A program made the translations under genes and the position numbers. A model generated the notes under the pieces. It was not told where the DNA came from, did no database searches, and saw only the letters and a program-made list of their open reading frames with translations. A stretch of 64,000 bases of DNA. It comes from Aphelocoma coerulescens. Taxonomy: Eukaryota; Chordata; Aves; Passeriformes; Corvidae. The stretch lies in assembly GCF_041296385.1 (NCBI RefSeq), contig NC_091022.1, positions 18,929,967-18,993,966 on the forward strand. The letters run 5' to 3'. Each line of letters begins with the position of its first letter. Position 1 is the first letter of the stretch. This document shows positions 41,401 through 52,252 of the stretch, one piece after another.

Positions 41401-43326
41401 CAATGCTGATCATTCCAGTATAAAAACACATGCACAGGGTTGTTTTTTTGTTATGGAAGAAACAAACAATGCTAGAGAAACCAACAGATTACATAAACAT
41501 ACAAGGTTATTGTTGGGCACTAAATGACAGAAAAAATCCATGAAAATGCTATTATTTTCAGTTTTAATGTACCAATCATAGTACATTAAACAAATTCTGG
41601 TATCTAATAATCAGTTGGTTGCTCAGAACTTTCCAAGTAAAACATACATACCCCACGGGGTCGGTCTGATGTTGTAATAAGAATTTTGGGAACTGTCTGT
41701 CTATTGAAGTATGGTGCAAATTCATCAGTTGCTTCATCAAAAGCAACCTGGAAGAACAGAAGCCTTGTTAAATCCACCATGTACGAAATAACTGATGAGC
41801 AATTGTTCAATCTGATCTAAATTTCAATTCACAAGATCTATTCTGTAATTAATCATCTGAAGATGTGTGGTTTTTATGTTTTTAAGAATCTAGTGTGATG
41901 AACACGGGCAGCTTTTACTACCAATATCAGTAATGCAAAAGGCAATTATTTAATATAGATAATGAAAAATGACACCACCTCTTAAACCCATCATGTGTAA
42001 AAAGTAATTCTTCAACAGATTAATGGGAAAGTGGTGAATGTTCAGTTTTATCAATCAGTTTATGTCCCTTCTTAGAAAAAAAATGGTCAACTTAATAGCA
42101 CATGCAGAAATTAAAGCAGTTACCTCTTCATCATTGGGATCTACAGTGGTTTCATCATACACTCGCTGATTTTCAATAGTCTTTGGTATGGCTTTTGGAG
42201 GTGCCTAAAATACATAAAGTTTATTAACATAACACATTCATGTAATTATTAAATGCATTGCAAACACCACATTCATACTACCACAATATTGTGTATATTT
42301 CTACACAGAATTGGATGTAGTATTTCTTTGATGCCACTTTTAAAAAAGAAGTTTGATTAAAAATATGCACAGGTATTGGAACACCAGAGAGCACCAGATG
42401 GACAGAAGCACCACTAGAACAGTGTCGCTTTTCAAAACAAAACAAAAATAGAGGGGAACTTTCTATCCACTTTTATTTCTTCCATGGAAGAAAAGGATTC
42501 TGCTTTCAACAGCAACACTTTTTAACCTTCATATCTACAATTTAATGACTAACAGCCTTTCATGTTTACCCTGTTAACTTACACTACTCTTGTGAGACTT
42601 GTAATACAGGAACTTGCATCTGACTATCTTCAATCAGTTCAGAAAAGAAAGCAAAACCTTTGTTTACGACTAGGCTTGGAATCCAGCAGATAACTGGTCT
42701 GAGCACGGTTTGGTCAGATTTGATTGTTTTAATTTATACAGAAATTACTATTAGAGTATAATTCGTAATAATGTCAACACAAATGCCATAGCAATCACAT
42801 CAGAGACAACTTTTCAGGAGTGGCCTACTTTTATGTCATTAGTTTAAAACTCAGCCTGCCTGTTTGCAGCATCGTTTAACACAGGAGCAACAATGCTTTT
42901 GAAATCAGCTGTTTGATACCTCTGCTAGACAGCAGTACCTCTGAAGGCTACCACAGCCAGCGAGCACAGAGCGCATAAAATCATGGAATGGTTTGGCTGG
43001 AAAGGACCTTTAAAGACCATCTAGCCCTTACTTTGTCTCCGAGGGCCTCTCGCTCCTTCCTCCGCTTCTTCTTGAGGGCCAACTTCTCCTGCGGGCAGAG
43101 GGACAGCGCTCCGTTAGCCAGACACGCCAGACCCGGGCCTCCCCCGCCCCCCGGCAACAGCCCGCCCCACCTTCCTCTGCTGCTGCTTCCAGCGAAGGAA
43201 CATGAAGTGCCGCCGCTGCTTGTTCTTGATCTCGGACACGCTGAAGGTGGGCGGGAAGAGCACCCGCTGCGGGGCGGACGGGTCGGTGCCATGGCCCGGC
43301 ACGGGGCCGCTGCCACCGCCCGCCAT
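38477..43326 (-). CDS. RPF1: Ribosome production factor 1 (Brix-domain 60S assembly factor), complete
   Basis: Nucleolar RNA-binding protein of the IMP4/Brix family needed for 27S pre-rRNA processing and 60S subunit assembly. Nine exons on the minus strand: 43326-43171, 43088-43032, 42204-42124, 41747-41652, 40888-40735, 40209-40127, 39260-39079, 38996-38870, 38518-38477. All GT/AG, phases consistent; 325 aa versus about 349 in human, the difference being a shorter Gly/Pro-rich N terminus. Residues 27-71 are the basic region ([20 protein letters not shown], then a Lys/Arg-rich stretch). The Brix domain runs from about 117 to 300 ([71 protein letters not shown]). The tail is [10 protein letters not shown]. 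The ATG at 43326 has a strong context (AGCGCCATGG), but the frame is open upstream to 43536. Intron 1 is only 82 bp and intron 4 carries a 61-bp duplication. Confidence 0.97.
41318..41439. repeat. Perfect 61-bp tandem duplication in RPF1 intron
   Basis: Positions 41318-41378 and 41379-41439 are identical (each begins GCCAGTAATCTCTCC and ends ATGCACAGGG). Two full copies with no mismatch point to a very recent duplication, or a local assembly error. Confidence 0.95.
42974..43026 (-). mobile_element. CR1 LINE 3'-end fragment at the RPF1 exon 2 splice donor
   Basis: Plus strand AAAATCATGGAATGGTTTGG, then GGAAAGGACCTTTAAAGACC and ATCTAG is the reverse complement of a CR1 3' end. The RPF1 donor (GTAAGG on the minus strand) occupies plus positions 43031 down to 43026, so CR1-like sequence starts at about intron position +6. 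The CR1 is in sense orientation relative to RPF1. Confidence 0.8.
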
Positions 43327-43480
43327 GGCGCTGCTGCCGCGGGGCGGGGCCGGCCCCTCACCCTTGGCCTCTGCCCCGCCGGGCGGCGCCGCGCATGCGC
43401 AGGGAGGCGGGCTGGGGGGCTGGCGGCGGCTGCGGTCAGGGCAGCGCGGAGGGCAGGGATGGTGCTCGCCGAGCCACGAA
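43030..43480. promoter_or_regulatory. CpG island promoter of RPF1
   Basis: CpG-rich block covering RPF1 exons 1 and 2, the 82-bp intron and about 150 bp upstream of the ATG. No TATA box. It ends abruptly at the upstream CR1 copy, so the core promoter probably lies between 43326 and 43490. Confidence 0.8.
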
Positions 43481-43494
43481 TGTGCTGAGCTGGA

Positions 43495-44000
43495 GAGACC
43501 CACGAACGTCACCCAGTCCTGCTCCTGGCTCTGCACAGGATACCCTAAGAGTCACACCGTGTGCCTGAGAGCATTGTCCAAAGGCTTCTTGAACCTGTCA
43601 GGCTGCGATCACTGCCCTGGGCAGCTGTTCCAGTGCCCAGCCGCCCTCTGGGTGAAGAAGCTTTTCCAGATGTGCAGTCTAAGCCTCCCCTGACTCTTCA
43701 GGCCATTCCCTCGGGTCCTGTCACTGTCACCACAGGGCAGAGATCAGTACCTGCCTCCCGTTTTCCCCTCCTCAGGAAGCTGGAACTGCAGTGAGGTCTC
43801 CCTTCAGTCTCCTCCAGGCTGAACAGACCCAGTGCCCTCAGCCGCTCCTCACACGGCTTTCCCTCAAGGCCCTTCTTTGGATAGTCGTTAATAGTTTAAT
43901 GTCTTTCTTACATTGGGGTGCCTAAACTGCACACAATACTCGAGGTGAGCCCGCTCCAGCGCAGAGCACAGCCACCTCTGGACCCACGACATGTCCGGGC
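43495..44000 (-). mobile_element. CR1 LINE fragment, about 500 bp
   Basis: Plus strand is the reverse complement of a 3' part of an avian CR1: GAGAGCATTGTCCAAAGGCT, then GGCCATTCCCTCGGGTCCTG, then TCTCCTCCAGGCTGAACAGA, then AACTGCACACAATACTCGAG. Both ends are truncated and the open frames are broken. It lies directly upstream of the RPF1 promoter, in the same direction as RPF1. Confidence 0.92.
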
Positions 44001-46195
44001 TCATCACTCAGCACACAGGGAACCCGGAGATAAGATCAGTGTATTTCATAGGAATCATTGCTGCAGTGTAATTAATAATCCGAGTTAGCTGTCAAAGTGG
44101 GAAGCTTTGAGCAAACATGACACACTGATGGGTTTACATTAATGCAGGTAACATCGTGGCCCAGCAGTGCCTGCCCATGTGCAAGCTTTCACCTTCAGAC
44201 TATTGCTCGCAGTGACTTAAGTTGTGGGGAGCATCTGGTTATTAGGAACCATAGGGGTTTTGATGGTAATGTTCCCAAAAGTTATTTTTATTCCATTAAA
44301 ATCTGTTAAACTTGATGTTAAAATGAAACAAGAACTCCTACAGCAAATTAGAGATTCAATTTACATAAAGACACAAATGAGGTTTTCTGTTCCTGAGCTG
44401 CTTTGAGGTGCGCAAATGTTTCTGCACAGCAAAGACTACACACTATTTTATAGAAATTGAGTACTCAGGGATTTTGGGGGACCTGGTCTAAATTGGAAGC
44501 ATTTTTAATCTCAGAATGCAAAATTCTGAGCTTCAATGGGACTGATTGCTTCCATTTGTCCCAAGCATTTTTTCAAACCTTGGTGTCTACTAATTTTATA
44601 TACAAATACTATTTGTCCTTACTATGTTTCTCTTACTAGAAAAGGGAAAAAGAAATCTGTTAACATAAACATATGAAGATAATGAAAAAATATCTAGAAA
44701 TAATCAGATCTAGACAATGTTGTTCTGTCCTGTAAACAAATTTTGTTCTGCAACTCAGCTTGCTTCACTGAGATTACTACTGCTTAGCACAGATGTAAAT
44801 GAAAGATCAAAGGCCTCATTATGCACAATCCCATATATTTCTCGCCTCACTCCCGTTTTTGTCAAGAGAAAATATTTCAGCTATCCTTACTGCCTTAAGG
44901 ATAAGTAGTTTCCATGGTAATTGAGGTTTGGAGGATTGTTGAGAATATGTTAACCACGGACTTGCTGTAACTTTATCACTCTAGCTGATGCAGATGTCAG
45001 AGATTGCAAGGTTATTTCTCAAAGTCATTAGCAGAGATTTTCATCACTGCTATTAGCAGAACATACAGGGAATTTTGTGTTGTTTGTAGTTCCAATTTGC
45101 AATGCTGTTTTTGTTGGGATCACTGAGTGCTTACGTGTGGAAAAAACACATTATCTTTCTCCCTCCCAGCAAGAGGGATGACAACCTCCTAACATTATTC
45201 AAATACCTTTCTTCCAAGGACTCACAGGAACAAAATAATGATACACAATAATAGAAGAACTTCCTGGGGCATGGGAGGGACAACAAAAAGACACCAGAAA
45301 CACATTGTGGATTTGGTAGAGATTACTGACAAGGTACAGTTATAACTTCAAGAGAAGGCCCAACTAGTAAACGCATGCATTGTATTACTTTAGTTTTTTC
45401 ATAGAATTATCAAGGTCTTTTTCTTGTTTTAGCTATGAACTCTGTTCTGTGCAAATAACATTCTAACCAGGATAGTCTTATTTTACAACTTAAGTAGCAC
45501 TGTCAAGAAACCATCTTTTGGAAGAAGCTGCTTGGTTAAAAACAGAACAACTGAAAAAAAACCTAAGCCCAAACACCCCCACCCCCCCCTCAAAAAAAAA
45601 CCCCTCAACAAGCAAGTTCTCTGGTGAATAGTGATGAAAGAAGACATTCATTCCATGTCAGCACTTAGCAATTTTGGAGGAAAACTATTTGTAAATTACC
45701 ATTGACCCAGCTCAGTAGTGAAGAGTCATTTTGAGTTGTATCAATAGAGCACTGTTTTGGATTTTTCTGTTCTGTCATTTCAAACAATTGAAAAAATATT
45801 TTGTGATTAAGTTAAGAGGACAAAAATTCATCTGGGGAAAGGAAATTAAGTAAGAAAATATAGAAAGAGGTGAGAAAAGAGGGTAAAGTACCTCTGGATT
45901 CAATAATCTGTCAGAAAACTGTTTTGAGGGTGTGGGGTTTTCTTGTTTTTCTTCTTTTTTTTTTTTTTTTTTGCTTGGTTAGTTGGTTGGTTTGGTTTTT
46001 GTTTGTTTGTTTTTATGTAATAACCAGCATTTTGCTATTTTCCTGTTTTGTTTTGGTTTTTTTAAATTTGATTACCTGAAGGTCAAGAGGACATACTACT
46101 TGTCTTCAACATTCTTTATATTTAACCAAATGCCCCAGAAACTGCAGTGCTCCAAACCAAACAGTGTCAAAGAGAGCTATGCCCAACCAGATAGA
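44001..46195. other. Intergenic sequence without a recognised gene
   Basis: AT-rich DNA with only short chance ORFs. Contains a C-run/A-run (about 45576-45604) and a T-run followed by TTGG/TTTG repeats (45954-46015). A stretch near 44070-44140 with TAATTAATAATCC and TGTCAAA resembles homeodomain-type sites but is too weak to call. Confidence 0.6.
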
Positions 46196-46477
46196 TTCCT
46201 TCCTTCCTTCCTTCCTTCCTTCCTTCCTTCCTTCCTTCCTTCCTTCCTTCCTTCCTTCCTTCCTTCCTTCCTTCCTTCCTTCCTTCCTTCCTTCCTTCCT
46301 TCCTTCCTTCCTTCCTTCCTTCCTTCCTTCCTTCCTTCCTTCCTTCCTTCCTTCCTTCCTTCCTTCCTTCCTTCCTTCCTTCCTTCCTTCCTTCCTTCCT
46401 TCCTTCCTTCCTTCCTTCCTTCCTTCCTTCCTTCCTTCCTTCCTTCCTTCCTTCCTTCCTTCCTTCCTTCCTTCCTT
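46196..46477. repeat. (TTCC)n / (GGAA)n microsatellite, about 70 perfect units
   Basis: Uninterrupted TTCC tetranucleotides for about 282 bp. Its translation produces the apparent FLPS and EGRK repeat proteins on both strands, which are not genes. At this size the true length in the genome may differ from the assembled length. Confidence 0.98.
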
Positions 46478-46665
46478 TCTGTTTTCCTTCCTTTTTCTTT
46501 CTTTTCTTTCTTTCTCTCTCATTGTCTCTTTCTCTCCCTCTTTCTCTTTCTCTCTCTTTCTCTTTCTTTGTCTCTCTCTTTCTTTCTCTTTCTTTCCTTC
46601 TCTCTTTCTCTCTCTTTCTCTCTCTCTTTCTCTCTCTTTCTCTCTCTCTCTTTTCTTCCTTCCTA
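46478..46665. repeat. CT-rich degenerate microsatellite tract
   Basis: Continues the TTCC array as irregular TTTC, TCTC and CTTTCT units: a pure pyrimidine-rich strand of about 190 bp, interrupted by few other bases. Confidence 0.95.
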
Positions 46666-48809
46666 CAGAATACTGCTTTTAACTTGAAAAATAAAACAAA
46701 AAGCTGTTTCATATGTTTTTAATGGATTAATTTTTACTGTAGTTACCTTGCCTTGTTAACAGGGGAAAGCAATTCCCTTCTGAATCAGTGGGCCAGAATT
46801 CCTTGTGGTTGTTGTTAAAACAGATAACCACTAATTGGTAATAGTAATTTGAAGATCACAAGATTCTGAGCGCAGCTTGTAATGTCTCTGGTCTAAGGAT
46901 TCTTGGTGTTAGCAGAGTCGAGCACAAGGGAGGGGTGACTGATTTTTCTCTAGGACAAAATTCCCCATATTGCACAGCTGGAATCAGTATTGTCATGGAT
47001 CTAAAACTGGTGAGGAGAGGGGAAATACACAGAACACGAGATCACAACAAAACAGTAAGAAGTGAGGTGGCTCAAGGTTCTCTCAAGGATTAGGTTTCTT
47101 GAGGTGCACATTTCTGGCCCTCAAAACCTTCAGCAGGGTCCTTTGGCCCTCTGGACACTGGTGGTGGTGAAGAGTGGGAACAGGAGCTGGAGCAGGAGCG
47201 GGGGCCTGGCAGTGTGGCTGCTGCAGCAGGAGCGCTTGTGCAGCTGCCTGGGGGCCGACTGGCAGCAGCAGAGTGCTCAACTAAGGCAAGTGCATTCTTC
47301 TTATTCTTGCATTCAAAGCTGGTTCTCCTTCCCTTCACGGTGCTGTGTAGATAATGCAGTGGTACCCCAAAGGTCTGGTTTTGTGATGCCTGTAAGGCTC
47401 TCAGCCTTGAGACTGCAGAGCAGTTGTACAGCTTTGATCATGTCTGAACCCTGACCAGGCCCCTCATGCTCCTGCTCACAGCTTCTCTCTGGTAGGTGTT
47501 CCCAGGGGCTGCCTACCAGCACGGACTGTGCAGCAAAGTTAGTGATAGTAGCTTTGCTTAACTGGTAGTTGAAAAGTTAAAGAAGGATACAGAAGACAGG
47601 ACTTTCCAGCCTCTGGAGATTATCATCTTACCTGTCAATGGAACAGTGAAACCACAGGCCTGCAGGTTTTTCTGAGGTGAGAACTTGCAGCTGAAGCTAT
47701 TGCTGTGTGTCGATTAAGATGAAGAAAATGCTGAACCAAATAGCTAGGCTGGGGCACTCTACTCCTGAAAGGAAGATTCAACTCCTGGCCAGGTCTCAGT
47801 ATTCTCCCTGTAGTTTACTTTAAAAAGTTACACAGCAAAAAACAAGTTATAGAGAATGGATTGTAACCAGCTTCAGTTTCTCTGTGTGTGCTTTCATCTC
47901 TGGGCTGAGGAGTCTGGTTCCTTCTACACTCCTGGGCTGATGCTCTGTTGGGCTTTTTGCACAGTGAAGAATGGACAATGTGGTCTCACCAGGGTGGGAT
48001 AGTCAGAGTGGTGGGAGATGCTCCGTGCAACAGGAGAATCTGTCTTTGAGCCCACCTCTCTTCAGCTGAGGAAAGAGTTGGGAATAGGCCCACCACAATA
48101 TGCTGTCCTATGAAATACGGACATCCATACCATCATTTTCTGACAGAAAGGTTGCAATTGTGTTTTGTAGAGAGCCTAAGCCCATGGTCCATGGTATGTG
48201 TTATTGTACCAAGCCATCTGGGGCCTCTGCTGGAGAATAGTCTCTTGTTTACCCAGCTAGGTGTAAGCACAAAATAAATGCTAAACTGCTTAGCTCTTTC
48301 CACACTGTTACCAGACTTAGGCATACCCAGAGCTGTTTCTCCAGGGGTGCATTTTGTAGGGGAACAACATAAAATTACAAGGTGCCTATGCAGGAACTGC
48401 GTGGGTAGTTTTTCAGGATCACCTGTTTGAGACTTACAGGCTTGCATTCCTTAGTGGATCTTGTTTACAGTCTTTTAATTTCAGTGTTTTCAGTCACCGA
48501 GGACAATCTCTCTAATGGATAAAATGGATATCATACACAATAAAGTTGGGTATTATTTAACATTTCAGAATAAACTCTAGATCTTAGTATATGCTCTCAA
48601 TGCCTGTCCTCATCCCATAATGCAACACAAAAAAATTTATTTTCATATGCTTTTCTGGGTCGCTCTTCTTTGCAGTATCTGAGCTGTGTACAAACATTAA
48701 GGTGGTTATTGGAAAGAAGGCATGATGTCCATTATACAGATGGGGAAATTGAAATAGTTTGGTGCAAAGACCAGTGATGTGTTCAAATGGTCTGTGTCAA
48801 ACATCTCAG

Positions 48810-48812
<3 letters not shown>

Positions 48813-48857
<45 letters not shown>
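48813..48857. repeat. (GT)n microsatellite
   Basis: Seventeen perfect GT units followed by ATGTGTATGTG, in intergenic DNA. Confidence 0.95.
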
Positions 48858-51029
48858 AGAAGGAAAAAGAAGAAAAGCTTTTGGAAGCCCGACTGAGTGA
48901 GATTTAAATAATCTAAGGAAGAATTAACCAAAGGGGAGGATATTAAAAATAAGGCATTTTATGTGGTATTCTTGCAAAAAACCTTGCAAATATATTATTT
49001 AAAAATTATGGAAATTCCATAGTCTGCTGCATATGAGTGTCCAGTTTTCAACTCATTAGAGTTTAAAAAAAAGACTTTACAGTTGCTTTATATATGGATG
49101 TCAACACAGTAGTAAACATGTAGTTATAACCAACATTATCATTTCTTCCCACAGGATTTATCGAGATGGCATAGCTGGCCATTATGTTAATCTGGACAGA
49201 TCGGCCTGGCTAGTACTGGGTGTTTGATTTACTACAAGTGTGTCAGCACTTCTGGTTAGTTAGTAGACTATAACTACTAGATAGTGCATTAATTGTTTAT
49301 TAGCTGACCAAAAAATAGTAAGATAATGGATGTTGCTAGAGTTTCAAGTGTCTAGTGTAGAAAACTGGAATACTTCCCTAAACAGAAATTCTATGGACAA
49401 TATACTTGTATTTTGACACATTTAGACTTTTTGAGAAGTTTATCCAATAGTTACCCATGGCAAAGTACTGAAGAAACATCTACTGTTTCCAACCTGGTTT
49501 TTTTGCTGAATTCATTGTGCTGCTTCTGGAGATCCCTACTCTTTTCTAAAGAATTATCCTGTAAAAGGGAAGACAGTCAATGGCAACATTTCATCAGCCT
49601 TGTGGGTATGTAGAAAAACTTGTGTTTCCTGGGAGGTGGAGTTCTCTTTGTATAAAGTGATGCTTGTATCTTTCTGCTGGTGCAATTACACGTAGCTTGG
49701 GCTGCCTTAATAAAACACTCCTTCATGTATGGAAAATGAAAGAGTTTATCCAAGATTAGAGTATGACTCATTTCTAGGCAGATATTTTTCCAGAATATGC
49801 TACCTTGTGTTTTCCTTTTATTTATTAAATTCCTGTTATTTTATATTAAGGCATATTTGTGCAGTAGTGGAATAATTTTGCTGAAATAAATAGAACTTGG
49901 TACAGCCAATAATTTCCCTTCTTCTTCTGCATGCAGGTTGCCTACATACAAAGAATTTTCTCCTTGTTTGAAATTATTGCAACATAATTTGCAGGTGCTA
50001 CTACAGAAATAAGGTAATTATTTTCTTACAAAGGAAAAGGTGTTAAGTGAAACTGTTGTTCCCTTCCCCTTGAAGATTGCTCTTAACTCCACAGTATCAA
50101 CACATATTTAACGAGAATAAGAAAATATATTGCTTAAATATTCCTCTGTTTTAACACATTTCAGTGTCTAGCTATATTACACTTGGCTCTTAGTACATAC
50201 TTTACATTTTAAATTGAGAAAAATAGTCAGGATCATTTTTTACTTGGCATTATTAATAAGTGAGAAGTATTTATAAATAGTTAGTGGCATATACTAGTTA
50301 TTTTACAAATTTGTAAGATAATACTTGCGTAAGAAACAGAAGCTGTAAAGTGATACATGATAAGGAATTAGTCCACAGTGCTCCCAGAATCTTTAATAAG
50401 GTGAGCTAACTTGAACAATGTGCATTTTAGGATAGTTAACTGCAGGATAAGATTACTAGGAAAGAAAAATGTAATTTAGTTATCTGAGGGAGGGCTGCAT
50501 CATGAAAAGTAGTGATACAGAAATGCAATTAAGAGCACACAGAAATGCCATCCTTATGAATAAATGTCAGGAGCACTGTAGCACTAGGGATTTTGTTGGT
50601 GGAACAGTAGGTCTTGCCCTGATACCAAGGCAAAACCTGAGAAACCAGTTAAGCAGAACTATGTGGGATCTAGAAACCCTTTTTACAGAAGAGACTTTAA
50701 AAGCTTAATCTCTTTAGCCCTTCAATGAATCAGGGAAGCACTAACTCACGTGGAATTACATGAATAAAGAGAATAACCACAGAAATCTTCAGTTTAGCAG
50801 ACAAATCTTTTAAAAGATGTAATGTTTGAAAACTGAGTCAAGACATGTTTTTTATTAAAAAACAAAATCAAAACAAACAGAAAACCCCATAGATTAACTA
50901 AGCCCTGGGGAAAAAATTGATAGATAGACCTGTGAACTGTTCTTTTTCACATAAAATCTATAAACCAAGGTGGTGGATTTTTTTCCAAAGGATTTATCCC
51001 TTAACCTAATTGTCACCTGTACCATGCAG

Positions 51030-51085
51030 AAGGTCAGGCTGGAGACTTGTGGTGCTTTCTTCTGACCTGAAAACCTATGATGCTA
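51030..51085 (+). mobile_element. Possible decayed CR1 3' tail
   Basis: AGGTCAGGCTGGAGACTTGT, then CTGACCTGAAAACCTATGAT and GCTATGA resemble the CR1 3' end and its terminal octamer repeats, but with many mismatches. Confidence 0.4.
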
Positions 51086-52218
51086 TGAAACCTCAAAATG
51101 AAATAAAGAAACCCCTTTCAAATATTTTATAAGAATTTTAGAATATCTTCCCTAATATTCATATGGTATGAGGTTAGACACTGCAATGAATGGACTTTTA
51201 AAATAATTTAACAGGCTACATTTTAGCTACATTACAGTTGGGGTTTTTTTCCTGTTTGTATTGCTATATTTTGAGGAATAGTCATTAGAATTGCAGTATC
51301 TCCTTTATTTAGGCTACCAAGCCCCTTTCCCTGATAAGATTTTCTTTCTTGGTTTATCAAATCTTTTAAGATTGATATTTCAGTGCTGGGTGTTCACCTC
51401 AGGATAACTTTCTGGAAAGCATACTCTGTATTTGGCAGTGATCATAAACAACATCAAAAGCAAAATTACTGAAGCTAATAAAAACAAATGCTAGTGCAAG
51501 AAGTAGTTCCAAAATGTTAGACAGGCTGGTGGGATAATATGAAGATTTACAAGATTTCTTTCTCTTTTATGTTAAAAACTCTCAGTAACTGTATTTTTTT
51601 CTTATGTGTTGATAAAATATGAGCATGCTTTTGGACACTTAAAAGTGCTAATCACAAAATAACAATGATAACAAGCAATGTAAGACATCTATCTTGTAAC
51701 ATATAATCCCAGTGTCAGATAAACTCTTCTTTTCCAGCATGCATATGTAGCTCTTATTACTGAAACTCAAGCTGCACATAATTACTGGTAACAGAAGAAC
51801 ACTGGCGTTTACCTCCCACACACACAGCTACACCTTGCCCTCCAGGAAATCCAGAGAGCTTCCTAAGAATTATTTCTAGCTGTGGCCTATATTTCAGCCT
51901 CTTTTGTATCATTTTACAGTGGAAGCTTGTCAGAGCCAATCCTGACTGGTGTGCAGGGTTTGACTGAACAAAGAAATGAAACTCATAGTGAAATCTGGTC
52001 TTACATTGGACCTTTTATCACAGGATCTCTTCTGCTTGGTTCAACAAGTTTGATGCTTTACCCAACACAGATTGATGCTGGAGACAATCTCTGTTCTCAG
52101 CAGTAGGAGTCAGAGGGCAGAATCAAAAGCATATTTCAGTAAAAGTTACTCTACAGATTGACAAGGAAGAATTAGCTAAAATAGTATTTCCTTTGTCTAT
52201 ATTTCCAAATCGATCATA

Positions 52219-52252
52219 TTTTCCTCCTGTTTGGAGGAAAACAGGAGGAAAA
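52219..52252. repeat. Perfect inverted repeat, 14-bp arms and 6-nt loop
   Basis: TTTTCCTCCTGTTT (52219-52232) and AAACAGGAGGAAAA (52239-52252) are exact reverse complements around GGAGGA. They could fold as a hairpin in DNA or RNA. No flanking gene or mobile element explains it. Confidence 0.85.

Noticed and set aside
43114..43693. Plus-strand ORFs of 163-166 aa over RPF1 exon 1 and the adjacent CR1
   Set aside because: Antisense shadow of RPF1 exon 1 continuing into a decayed CR1. No own motif.
45983..46722. ORFs of 130-234 aa with repeating FLPS, or EGRK on the other strand
   Set aside because: Pure translation of the TTCC microsatellite and CT tract.
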